Shown piece after piece: positions 15,201 through 24,639 of a stretch of DNA of 64,000 nt. The notes under the pieces are model-generated. The model saw only the letters and a list, made by a program, of their open reading frames with translations, had not been told where the DNA came from and ran no database searches. The stretch spans positions 2,500,001 through 2,564,000 of the forward strand of contig NC_067239.1 of the NCBI RefSeq assembly GCF_019924925.1, in the 5' to 3' direction. Made by a program: the position numbers and the translations under genes. Position 1 is the first letter of the stretch, and the number at the start of each line of letters is the position of its first letter. This DNA is from Ctenopharyngodon idella (Eukaryota > Chordata > Actinopteri > Cypriniformes > Xenocyprididae).

Positions 15201-18200
15201 CCTCATCCTCTCGCCACCATGCCCTGATCTCCCCTCCGACCAACTTTGAGCACGTCTATCACATGAGTCCCGTCTCTGCCGGGCTCTATCTGCAGAAAGA
15301 GCCTTCTTCCCAGCAGAGCCTACTTCAGTTCTCCTCTTCCTCCTCCTCTCCTTCCACATCCTCCCTGGGAAGGGTAGGCTAGCAACACCCCTCCCCACCC
15401 CACTTCCTCTTCCTCCCCAGTCCCCATCCCTCCCCCACCACACCCCCCAGGCCCTCGACTTCCTTTCCTCCCTCTGCTCCTGTTACACCATCCCTGTCCT
15501 GCCGAACTCTTTGTTCATGCTTGAACGCTGATTGTTTTTGGCCAGTGAAAATGTTTCAAATGAGCCATTTCAGGAGATTAATGAAGCTTAATACTTCACA
15601 CTTATAATTTGACTACATATTTTCACATTATCATGTAAAATCGATCATTCTACTAGTGTTTGTGTGTGCTGTTAGCTTAGCAACATGCTAGTCAACTAGC
15701 GGTTACAGTAAGGCTCTTAAACGGGGCATAACAAACATTAAAATACACACTGTTTTGAAAACATTGGCACTAAACTTAAACATTATATTTGTTAGCAGGA
15801 GACTACAATCGCTCCATAACTATGTCTAAGGCCGTTTCCACCTGGTATTAAGATGCGTTTTGGTCGATCGGATCACATGTAGATGAGGGAGACACATTCC
15901 TGTTTACACCTGCTGTTTTAATCTCTCTTTTGTCCACTTTCAACCTGATTTCTTCGAGGGAATAGTCTATGGCAGCTAAAAGTATGAGCTTTTTTCAGAT
16001 CTTTCAATCTAATGGACATAATAAGCTCACACAATTTACATATAAACACGCTCGGACACGACGGAAAACATACAGAGAGCATCAGCTTTCGTTTCTGCTC
16101 TGACAGCCTCAAAACCAGCCGCACGCTGTGAGTGTGTGTTAGAAAAAGTGTTGGGCAGTAACTAGTAGTGTAACCAATTACTAATAAGATTTCAGTAATA
16201 ATATTAAATTATAATGTCATCCATAAAACAGCTTGTTACTTAATTTTGATACTTTTGACATGGCTTGTCCACCCACAACCCTCTGATCCCGATATAAATT
16301 ATATTACTATAATTAAAAATCTTTTTGGAAAACAAAACATTTTCTTATGAGCTTATGTGATTTCTTTTGATAAACTACATCATGGAATATAATCGTATAT
16401 GGGTAACAAAGAAATTATAGCTACAATTAGCTTCAAGCTACACATGACAATTAATGAGATTAATACAACACTTTTACTTAAATGTCACTATCAATCACCA
16501 TTGAGTGTTTGTAATAACTTCTGACTGCGATCCAATGTGGATTTTGGTCAAATAATGAGGCAGAAATAAGTTGTTAGTAACATTTTAGAAGAATTTTATG
16601 AGGAAGACACAGTTACAACTTCTGTGGTGCGTGAAGGAAAAGTAATATAACTAATTACTGTTGCCAGGAAGTAACAAGTTAAGTAATATTACTTTTGAAA
16701 GGAGTAACTAGTAATGAGTAATAAATACCATTTTTTTTGAGTAATGAGCCCAATACTGGTGTTAGAAATCAGGAATGGTGAGAGAACATTTGTGCTTGGT
16801 ATGTTTTTCATTTTCAAACCAAACTTGGGTCATCAGCCAACAAAGTTTAAATCCCGTCTGGCTACTGCGTTTCCCATAATGTTTACGCATTAGGTCAGTA
16901 AGTGGAGAGTAGACGGTCTTTTGTGGCTGTTCGAACACATTTGACTAATTTGTTTTCAACTACCTCTGGAAGTGGTAGAAAGTGGACAAGCTCAAAACGT
17001 TTTAGACCCCGTTTACACCTGTATTTAGCATCATCCATTCGTGATCCAATCAACCAAAACGCATCTTAAAGGGTTAGTTCACCCAAAAATTAAATTTCTG
17101 TCATTAATTACTCACCCTCATGTCGTTCCACATCCGTAAGACTTTCGTAAGACATCTTCAGAACACAAATTAAGATATTTTTAATGAAATCTGAGAACTT
17201 TCTGTCCCTCCATAGACAGTTATGCAACTAACACTTTCAAGGTTCAGAAAGGTAGTAAAGACATCATTAAAGTACTCCATGTGACTCCAGTGGTTTAACC
17301 TCAGTTTTATGAAGCGACGCGAGTGCTTTGTTTGCGCAAAAAAAACCGCATAATTTACCAAATAATAATATCCAAAGCGCGTTTACGCAACAGTAGCTGT
17401 TTCCATCACCCTGTTTTTATGCACATTTTTAAGTATCGCATCAGAAACGAGTGATGAAAATGCCAAATTTTAAATAAAAATCCCTTAATTCGCAAAAAAG
17501 TTTTTACGCTCGCTTGAGGTGGTTTTTGACTTGTGTGAAAAAGAGTTAATGTGAATAATGGGAGATGGAAATCTGACGTACTGAACGTTAAACCCATGTG
17601 ACTAATCGGCTGTTGCCGCTTATGGTGTTTTAACAGAAAACTTTGTTTGATTCTGTTATGATGCATTAATTCTGGATGTACTGGCGCTCATTTTGTGTAT
17701 ATATGTACATGTATATGTGTGTGTGTGTGTGTGTGTGTGCAATGCATTTTCCCCTCGGAGCACACTTTTGTACTAGAGTGTCAAAGATTTTTCGGGCTTG
17801 TCCTCTCACGTGTGTGACGCTTATTAAAGTCGAGAAGAGTTCAGACGGCTCTCATTTATTTTATTCATAAGTGTTTAGGCGAACCCTTCATGAACGCTTG
17901 GTCACAGTGTTTTGTTTACTGTTGGTTACTAGGTTACCAATACCAGCGTCATCTGCTCGAACAACTTAATGGAAACGCACCTAATTCACATTTTTCTTTT
18001 TTTGCGAACTTTGAAAAGATTCGCTTCACATTTGGATGGAAACCCAGCTCTCGCATAAACAAAACGCATGTTTTTTGGTGCTCTCGTGAACGTGCCTTGC
18101 AGATCAATATTTTCGTTGTAAATAGTTTTTTTGCACAAACAAAGCACTCGCGTCGCTTCATAAAATTGAGGTTGAACCACTGGAGTCACATGGAGTACTT

Positions 18201-21200
18201 TAATGATGTCTTTACTACCTTTCTGGACCTTGACAGTGGTAGTTGCGTTGGATCTCTCTGGAGGGACAGAAAGCTCTCAGATTTCATCACAAATATCTTA
18301 ATTTGTGTTCTGAAGATGAACGAAGGTCTTACGGATGTGGAACGACATCAGAGTGAGTAATAAATTACACAATTTTCATTTTTGGGTGAACAAACCCTTT
18401 AATACCAGGTGTAAACAGGGCCCAAGTTAAATTGTTTCCAAATTAGGGCTGTTACAATATCAGATTTTCACTACACGATTGTTGTGGCCAAAAGAATTCA
18501 CGATTGCAGTTATTGGCAAAACTGCCAATATATTGCGACAGCCCATTCCAGATAATGCTCAAAAATGCCTTTGATTGAGGTTAACTTCAACACAAAATAT
18601 TCCTTTGAAGAAAGACAAAAAGTTGTGTTTGTTGCAGTGTATTAACCAGACTTCTAGTTTAAAAGAAAGTCAAAAAGAGTGATTACTGACAGTACCGCCT
18701 ACTCTGTGTCTGACTTCCTGTGCCTCTGCTGCAGAGTGTGATGCCCTCATCTCAGGACGACCTGTCTAAAGACAAGCCACGGCCTCTGTCCAGCATCTCA
18801 CGGCAACAGAGGAGTAAGACCCACATCACCCGCACTGCCTCAGGTGGGTGTCACTCCTTAAACACACACAAGACGACACACACACACACACACACACACC
18901 GACTCACCCTTCTGAATGCCTGAACTGTGTACTTTCTTTAAAGGAGGAGGAGATTTTGGAGGAGCAGGGTCATCTCGCAGTATTTCTGATCAAGATCAAG
19001 ACTATGACAGAGAGGTGAGAGCTTCAGTCATCTATCTTAATGATCTCCCCCTCAAATATGGGTTTATTTCACTCGCTGCTTGAGGTCACATGATGGATGT
19101 TAGAGGAGCTTTGAGGTGCTTTTGGCTCCTGAGCGAGTTTTCTTGTGTCCTGATTTTGTGGTCTGTAATAACTGCCCCAGTTCTCACAGTGATGCGTACC
19201 ACAGCTGTGAACCAGTGTTATTTTAGTGGTGTACTATTATAGTATTAATATTTTGAATTGGCTTTAATTTTTATATTTTTCAGTCTTCATTTTAATATAA
19301 TATTTAGTCATTTTGTTTTGTGCTTTTTTTTTGCTTTATTTTATTTCATATTTATTTTTAGTAATCATAATAGTTCAGCTGAGGGTGTTTTCACACCTGT
19401 AGATCGAGTGTTTTGTTTCAAAGCAGGGACTTAATTTGTTACAATGTTGCATTTTCTTCTTGGTTCGGTTCGCTTTCACATGGCAACATTTCAAAGTGTA
19501 CCAAAATGTGTGTTTTCAAATCACATGCGAGTAAATCTGTCCTCTTACTGGTCAGTTTCCTCTGTGTCGTCCATCAGGATGATTGACAAGTTCGCTCCAC
19601 AAGCTTATCGTGGCTTTTTTGTAATTGTCGGCACACTACACGAATGTAGCCGTCATTCTCACATTATTATGTAGTCTCTATAATGCAGTTAGAGCGGGAA
19701 GCAAGGCGTCGTCAGGACTGCATTCTTGCAATGCACAGAGAAAAGCAATATTTTAATTTGAAGAGGCGCTCTTTAAATTTCAACTGCAGTAACTAATGTG
19801 CTCGCTCACAGAATCAAACTCTGCTGCTTTTTATATAACACATTTGCTATTATGAGTTATGATACCGCTTGGTTTTTGCTTTCTCATCTCAACCGAACCA
19901 CTCCAGAGTTTGTTTGCAGTCGGGCCAAGACCGGCTCGTTCAGGCGATTGTTTTGAGTGTGATTGCCGAGTTCACATATACCTAAACAAACCAAATTATG
20001 CGAGAAAACGCACCAGATTCTGAAACAAACACTCCAAACGTGTGAAAACGCCCTTAATTCTAGTTCAAGATTGTCATTTTGTAATGTGCTTTAGTCATTT
20101 TTATTTTATTTTTCAGTATTTCTATTTAACTATTTATTTTAGTTTTAGTAATCTTAATAACGTTTTAACTTAAGTTAAAGTTGAAGTTTTTCATTTAATA
20201 TATACAGTACCCGTCAAAAGTTTGGACACTTGAATGTTTTGAAAGAAGTCTCTTCTGCTCATCAAGGCTGCATTTATTTGATTGAAAATACAGTAAAAAC
20301 ATTGTGAAAAATTATTACAATTTAAAATAATGGTTTTCTATTTTAATATCATTTAAATTATAATTTATTCCTGTGATCAAAGCTGAATTTTCAGCGTCAT
20401 TACTCCAGTCATCAGTGTCACATGATCCTTCAGAAATCATTCTAATATGATATTTTTAATATTTTAATATTAAAATATTAAATATTAAAATTACTTATAT
20501 ATTTACTTATAAATATTAAGTATTTTAATATTAAATATTAAAATACTTAATATTTTTTTGGAACCCGTGATACTTTTTCAGGATTCATTGATGAATAAAA
20601 AGTTAAAAGAAAAACATTTATTCAAAATAGAAATATTTTTATCAATTTAACACATCCTTGCTGAATAAAAATATTAATTTCTTTTAAAAAAAAAAAGAAA
20701 GAAAATGACTACTGATTCTTTAACTTTTTATTCATTAAAGAATCCTGAAAAAAGTATAATATTGTAAGTATATAATATTAAACAGCAAAACTGTTTCCAA
20801 CATTGATAATAAATCATCATATTAGAATGATTTCTGAAGGATCATGTGACACTGAAGACTGGAGTAATGATGCTGAAAATTCAGCTTTGACCACAGGAAT
20901 AAATTACATTTTAACATATATTAAAATAGAAAACAGTTTTTCTTTTTTTTTTTTTTTTTTTAGTGTAATATTTCTGTATTTTTGATCAAATAAATGCAGG
21001 CTTGATTATAAGAGACTTTTTTCAAAAACATTAAAAATACTAATGTGTCCAAACTTTTGACCGGTACTCTATATTTTATTTTATTTGAGCTGTATTCATC
21101 TTCTGTAAATGTTTTTTTAATGGTTTTAGTTAACCACATCAGCACTGCTGTAAAAATGCACCCGGGCATTTTGTACTTTGCAAGAATTTGAAAAGCAACC

Positions 21201-21383
21201 AGACAACAAGAATCTGATCTGCTAATCTTGTTTTGTTCTTTATCCCTGTTACAGCCCGACTCTGACTCGACCAAACATTCCACCCCCTCCAACAGCTCCA
21301 ATCCCAGCAGCCCCCCGAGCCCCAACTCTCCCCACCGCAGTCAGCTCACTCTGGACAGCCTGGATCAATCACTGGACGGCTGA
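2424..21383 (+). CDS. cdc42bpb: MRCK-beta (CDC42-binding protein kinase beta), C-terminal part, 16 constitutive exons
   Basis: Serine/threonine kinase effector of Cdc42 that drives actomyosin contractility. The kinase and coiled-coil exons lie upstream of the window. Exons: 2424-2507, 2729-2803, 4203-4311, 4477-4613, 4739-4878, 5882-5963, 6068-6284, 8050-8112, 8191-8787, 10975-11072, 11186-11270, 12677-12797, 12875-12992, 18735-18843, 18944-19014, 21255-21383 (TGA 21381-21383). All have GT-AG borders and phases agree, giving 744 residues. Domains, numbered from the first exon seen: C1 zinc finger 58-107 with exact H-x12-C-x2-C-x13-C-x2-C-x4-H-x2-C-x7-C spacing; PH about 126-247; CNH about 285-565; CRIB 616-629 (ISNPTNFNHVAHMG); Ser/Pro-rich tail ending in SLDQSLDG. 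The tail (KHSTPSNSSNP, SPNSPHRSQL) fits MRCK-beta better than alpha, from memory of the family. The third exon could start at 4206 instead of 4203 (CAGCAG acceptor). Human MRCK-beta is about 1711 aa, so roughly the last 43% is here. Confidence 0.93.
3018..3992. mobile_element. Non-autonomous DNA transposon, interrupted by a second element
   Basis: Outer parts 3018-3285 and 3779-3992 align end to end with the uninterrupted copy at 39523-39995 (shared CTCTCGCCACGAGTTAC, CTTGTGAATCGACGCCCC, CCACCTTGTGGAT). The ends read roughly GTATACTTCGTTTTTT and AAAAAGTGAACTATACTT. The middle is a separate insertion. Confidence 0.75.
3286..3778. mobile_element. Nested small DNA transposon with about 50-bp inverted repeats
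   Basis: Left arm GAGAAATCGAGTTCCCCCCC (3290-3309) continues into AGGAATCGGGTCTCCTTTAG. The same sequence occurs reverse-complemented at about 3718-3770. The 39523-39995 copy has no such block at this point, which gives the empty site. Target duplication is unclear (possibly CCGTT against CCGGT). Confidence 0.75.
4950..5345 (+). repeat. GATCAAAAATACAG-family interspersed repeat, intronic
   Basis: It carries the family's left part (GCTCACCAAGGCTGCATTTG, ATTTATTCCTGTGATGGC, GAAGCTGAATTTTTAG) and the opposite arm (AGATTTTTGGTCAAATAAAA). A second, shorter fragment follows at 5550-5760. Confidence 0.65.
6621..7212. mobile_element. Small hAT-like element
   Basis: It starts AGGGCTGCCCCCTGATAGTT and ends TTTAGTCGGGAACTGCCCTA. 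Internal TTAGTCGGCC and GATTAGTCGAAAAA blocks form subterminal inverted repeats. No open frame. Lies in the intron before the exon at 8050. Confidence 0.65.
8905..9012 (+). repeat. Purine-only tract in a cdc42bpb intron
   Basis: About 100 bases are almost pure G/A on the plus strand (GGAGGAAGGGAGGAGTAGGA and on). No coding sense. It could form a triplex or act as a purine-rich splicing-factor platform; function unknown. Confidence 0.55.
9593..10589. mobile_element. hAT-like non-autonomous element
   Basis: Ends TAGGGGTGTAACGGTAC and GTATCGTTACACCCCTA are inverted repeats. Flanking 8-mers GTACGTGG (9585-9592) and GTACCTAG (10590-10597) match at 6 of 8 positions, an aged hAT-size target duplication. 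No transposase frame. Confidence 0.72.
11861..11990. repeat. Fold-back (palindromic) element
   Basis: GTACATCCAGCCGGTTTTTA with GCAGAATAAA on the left is mirrored by TTTATTCTGCGATAACAACC then GGCTGGATGTAC on the right. The arms are about 45 bases around a 40-base loop. The transcript would form a stable hairpin. Confidence 0.7.
12266..12297 (+). repeat. Poly(T) run, about 30 bases
   Basis: Continuous T tract in the intron upstream of the exon at 12677. It lies next to a fragment of the GTTGCCAAGT-ended family (12180-12265). Confidence 0.85.
13787..14605. repeat. Two GATCAAAAATACAG-family copies in head-to-head inverted arrangement
   Basis: The left copy (13800-14060) has GCTGAATTTTCAGCATCATT, CACATGATCCTTCAGAAATC. 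The right copy (14340-14595) has the complement in inverted order. The terminal ACCATTCAAAGGTTTGGGGT lies between them near 14103. Long self-complementarity inside an intron. Confidence 0.75.
15185..15373 (+). CDS. cdc42bpb: Candidate cassette exon of cdc42bpb encoding a second CRIB-like motif
   Basis: This is a 189-bp open stretch inside the 5.7-kb intron between exons 12875-12992 and 18735-18843. It has a pyrimidine-rich acceptor ending in a CAGCAGCAG run (15176-15184) and a donor AGG|gtaggc at 15374. It is phase 0 at both ends, so it can be included or skipped without changing frame. It encodes 63 residues: SETPS..., then LISPPTNFEHVYHMSP, then a Ser-rich stretch ending SSLGR. The motif has the same ISxPTNFxHxxHM skeleton as the constitutive CRIB. 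The flanking sequence is also C/T-rich (14990-15480), which helps splicing but lowers the information content of the site. Inference: a tissue-specific isoform with tandem CRIB motifs. Transcript evidence is needed, and the start could shift by 3 or 6 bases through the CAG run. Confidence 0.68.
16145..16759. mobile_element. hAT-like element with perfect 8-bp target duplication
   Basis: It begins AAAGTGTTGGGCAGTAACTA and ends GAGCCCAATACTGG. TGTTAGAA flanks both sides (16137-16144 and 16760-16767). It sits inside the older 15829-18424 element. Confidence 0.78.
17070..18398. mobile_element. TTAA-flanked (piggyBac-like) non-autonomous element, about 280-bp inverted arms
   Basis: Starts AGGGTTAGTTCACCCAAAAA and ends with the complement of AGGGTTTGTTCACCCAAAAA. 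TTAA lies on both sides (17066-17069, 18399-18402). Arms 17070-17350 and 18090-18398 are near-complementary. The centre (17360-18090) has a GTTTCCATC/GATGGAAAC pair suggesting yet another inserted element. The long open frame on the right arm is a repeat shadow. Confidence 0.82.
17715..17739 (+). repeat. (GT)n microsatellite
   Basis: About 12 GT units inside the 17070-18398 element. Confidence 0.9.
18876..18899 (+). repeat. (CA)n microsatellite
   Basis: About 12 CA units in the 100-bp intron just downstream of the 18735-18843 exon. The length may influence splicing of this very short intron. Confidence 0.85.
19383..20055. mobile_element. Small DNA transposon with GGGTGTTTTCACAC ends
   Basis: The left end GAGGGTGTTTTCACACCTGT and right end CGTGTGAAAACGCCCTTA are inverted repeats (with GTTTTG/CAAAC words inside). 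No protein. Lies in the last intron of cdc42bpb. Confidence 0.65.
20205..21070. repeat. Full palindromic GATCAAAAATACAG-family element
   Basis: Begins AGTACCCGTCAAAAGTTTGG and ends CCAAACTTTTGACCGGTACT. Both arms carry the CTGAATTTTCAGC core and the CACATGATCCTTCAG block in opposite order. A central AT tangle (20440-20560) of TTAATATT words marks the turn. Confidence 0.78.
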
Positions 21384-22890
21384 AAACGGACAGCTCCCTC
21401 TTTTTTTTCCACCCTGCGCACCCCCCAATATCAATCCGCTCTGCTAGGACTCACTAAGAAGTGCCAAGACTCTTCCAAGTCACCTGCTCCCCTGACACAA
21501 GGGCCAAAGGTTTACCCCCAAATCCTGCTGCTGGGTAGACGCATCAATCGCCACAAGCGGAACGTGTTGGGAGAGCGTCAGAGCCACCAAAAAAATAAAT
21601 AAAAAAAGATAAAAGCCTGCCCCCTGGTGGAAATGTTGTGGTATTACACTAACTGGGTCAGATTAGCAGTATAATGGACTTTTATTTTATTTTAAATCTT
21701 AATTTCATGCCATGCTCCTGCAATTTTTTTTTTTATTATTATTATTATTTTTATTTGCTTTAGTAAGTGAACATGCATTACATCTGCTGTGTCAGAATTG
21801 CTTCTGGATTCTTAGCTTCCCTTCAAAGTAACGAGGGGAAAGAGACTTCTTATGCTGTTTTTAAGTGTATATTATCAGGAACACTCGACCAGAGAGGAGC
21901 GGATCGGGAGGAAAGGAACCGAGGACGATATAGGACTGAGACTTTCTTGTATAAACCAATCGGACCCGTAACATGATGCGTCACAGACCCGTGAAACGTC
22001 TCGCCTCATCTCACATGAGCAATAGATCGGTGACAGAGACTTTGGGGGTTAAAGCCAAACCAGAGGGCACTTTTATTGTCATATAACTCCTCTTTCTCTC
22101 TCTCTCCAGTAAATCAGCCTTTATAATATTCATGTTTTAACTTAGATGTTTCCCACAAAGATATCTAGTTCAGCTTATCACCCGGAGAAAAAAAAGCAAG
22201 CAACAAAAATGAAGACTTTACATATAGATAAGTGTTTTAATAATGATACAAAAGAGAACGGCACACTGCTACAACTATTCATAGGATTTCAGTAGTTCCT
22301 CTTAAGCTGCTGCTTTGTGTGCTCTATTTAAAAATGAAAGTTAAAAAATATATATGTGATAAGGTTATCTCACCATAGCCATGCTCTGATTCTGATTCGT
22401 GATGATGGACACGTGCGAGCAGCCGTGTGGGACCGTCACTGTTAAAGACTCCTATCACAACGCTGATATGAGTTTGTTTGTTGACATGCTTAAGATCCGC
22501 ATGCATGGCCGGCATATCCATTATCACTCAAGTGTGCCTTCAGTGCCAACTTCCATTTCAGTAAGAAACTGTCCGCTAAAGCATTTCGGTGGTTTTGACG
22601 AGGCTGACAGTAATGTATTATGTTGTCCCCCTCCCTTCTGAAATACTGTAAGACACTTGCACATGTTTTTAATCCAAGGAAATAATTTTGTGTGAATGGT
22701 TTTACCTGTACCTCCTTCCCCACCCATACTTCACTCGTCCGCTTCATCAGATGGGCGTTTATCCTCAGAACACTACTGCTTTTACTTTAAAAGAGAGGAA
22801 AAAAAAGAATCACAGGTTGAAATCTTTGTAATTATTGACTTGATAGCCACAAGAATTTGAACAAACAATAAAAGAGTACCTGTTGTGCTT
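21384..22890 (+). other. cdc42bpb: cdc42bpb 3' untranslated region with poly(A) signal
   Basis: Unique-looking, repeat-poor sequence follows the TGA at 21381-21383. A canonical AATAAA lies at 22867-22872, followed by a T/G-rich stretch (about 22880-22896) that suits a downstream element. A weaker cluster of AATAAA-like motifs near 21594-21605 could give a short form. The extent is inferred from these signals only. Confidence 0.6.
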
Positions 22891-23394
22891 TTTGTTGAAT
22901 TTGAATCATTCATATTTATGCTTTAAAAATTATTATTCTTTGGTAATTTTAAGTCAAAGCTAAGTGTGTATGCATCTCATTTGACTAATTACTGAAAATA
23001 TGACGCTTAAGGGTAAATATCAGTGTTTTGTGTTGTGTGCAGTTTGGACAGTGTTGACTACAACACATTTTTAGTTTTTTGCATAACCAAGAATTTCTGA
23101 ACATTTTTGAATTTTGTGTTGAAAAATTAAGAGAATGATTAAGATTAACTGATGAATGCACATTGGGACAGTAAGCTTTCTCTTATTTTTTTTGTCTAAA
23201 CTCATTGTCACTTCTTGATTGGTGCAAAACTATTTGCTGCTGGCTGTTTATTCTGTAACCGATATCACATTTTTATTGGTCAAGAGCTGTAGTATGTTAG
23301 TATTGACTTTTATACATTATGTACATTAATTGCGATTACAAAATCTGGATGGCACTGGATTTCACTAGTAAATTAATGACATACAGTATGATAC
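22891..23394. other. Intergenic, nothing recognised
   Basis: AT-rich spacer between the cdc42bpb poly(A) signal and the first Tc1-like fossil. No ORF, RNA gene or clear repeat seen. Confidence 0.5.
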
Positions 23395-24600
23395 TTTATT
23401 ATTCTGTTAATCTCCAATTGACTTTTGAATATACAAAATAAAATAGAAACAGATGCAGACAGTAGGAACCGGTGCCAAGCATAATAAAGTGTTTTCACTA
23501 TTATTTTCCAGCACTGCCTTAACCCTCTTGGGCATGGAGTTCACCAGAGCTTCACAGGTTGCCACTGGAGTCCTCTTCCACTCCTCCATGACGACATCAC
23601 GGAGCTGGTGGATGTTAGAGACCTTGCGCTCCTCCACCTTCCGTTCGAGGATTCCCCACAGATGCTCAATAGGGTTTAGGTACCCTCAGCTTCTTTAGCA
23701 AGGCAGTGGTCATCTTGGAGGTGTGTTTGGGGTTGTTATCATGTTGGAATACTGCCCTGCGGCCCAGTCTCCAAAGGGAGGGGATCATGCTCTGCTCATT
23801 CATGGTTCCCTCAATGAACTGTAGCTCCCCAGTGCCGGCAGCACTCATGCAGCCCCAGACCATGACACTCCCACCACCATGCTTGACTGTAGGCAAGACA
23901 CACTTGTCTTTGCACTCCTCACCTGGTTGCCGCCACACACGCTTGACACCATCTGAACTAAATAAGTTTATCTTGGTCTCATCAGACCACAGGACATGGT
24001 TCCTTAGTCTGCTTGTCTTCAGCAAACTGTTTGCGGGCTTTCTTGTGCATCATCTTTAGAAGAGGCTTCCTTCTGGGACGACAGCCATGCAGACCAATTT
24101 GATGCAGTGTGCGGCGTATGGTCTGAGCACTGACAGGCTGACCCCCCACCCCTTCAACCTCTGCAGCAATGCTGGCAGCACTCATACCTCTATTTCCCAA
24201 ACACAGCCTCTGGATATGACGCTGAGCACGTGCACTCAACTTCTTTGGTCGACCATGGTGAGGCCTGTTCTGAGTGGAACCTGTCCTGTTAAACCGCTGT
24301 ATGGTCTTGGCCACCGTGCTGCAGCTCAGTTTCAGGGTTTTGGCAATCTTCTTATAGCCTACGCCATCTTTATGTAGAGCAACAATTCTTTTTCTCAGAT
24401 CCTCAGAGTTCTTTGCCATGAGGTGCCATGTTGAACTTCCAGTGACCAGTATGAGAGAGTGAGAGCGATAACACCAAATTTAACACACCTGCTCCCCATT
24501 CACACCTGAGACCTTGTAACACTAACGAGTCACATGACACCGGGGAGAGAAAATGGCTAATTGGGCCCAATTTGGACATTTTCACTTAGGGGTGTACTCA

Positions 24601-24602
<2 letters not shown>
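23395..24602 (-). pseudogene. Tc1/mariner transposase fossil (copy A)
   Basis: Minus-strand remains of a Tc1-type transposase. N-terminal paired-like helix-turn-helix region at 24419 downward (MAKNSEDLRKRIVALHKDGV) with GRPKK linker; then a frame change near 24000; catalytic region with VLWSDETKI (first Asp), GGGSVMVWGC, FQHDNNPKHTS (second Asp), then PIEHLWG (third acidic residue) and a C-terminal part to about 23420. Between the second Asp block and PIEHLW the usual WP-x-SPDLN stretch is missing and the frame changes again. At least two breaks, so inactive. The right end abuts a TA repeat at 24603-24639. The left inverted end is not clear. Confidence 0.88.

Positions 24603-24639
<37 letters not shown>
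24603..24639 (+). repeat. (TA)n microsatellite between two Tc1 fossils
   Basis: About 18 TA units. Tc1 elements target TA, which may explain why two insertions meet here. Confidence 0.9.

Larger units (their letters stand above)
15829..18424. mobile_element. DNA-transposon relic with GGCC(C)TGTTTACACCTGGTATTAAG-type ends, hosting two later insertions
   Basis: The left end (15830-15875: CCACCTGGTATTAAGATGCG) is mirrored by a right end split between 17040-17069 (AACGCATCTTAA) and 18399-18424 (TTAATACCAGGTGTAAACAG). Removing 17070-18398 restores the mirror image exactly across a TTAA. A second insertion is at 16145-16759. Confidence 0.8.

Noticed and set aside
14998..15443. Several overlapping 70-110 codon frames on both strands near 15.2 kb
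   Set aside because: They come from the C/T-rich composition; only the 15185-15373 phase-0 block has splice borders and a motif.
17890..18360. 156-codon open frame
   Set aside because: It runs through the right arm of a TTAA-flanked transposon and has no protein features.
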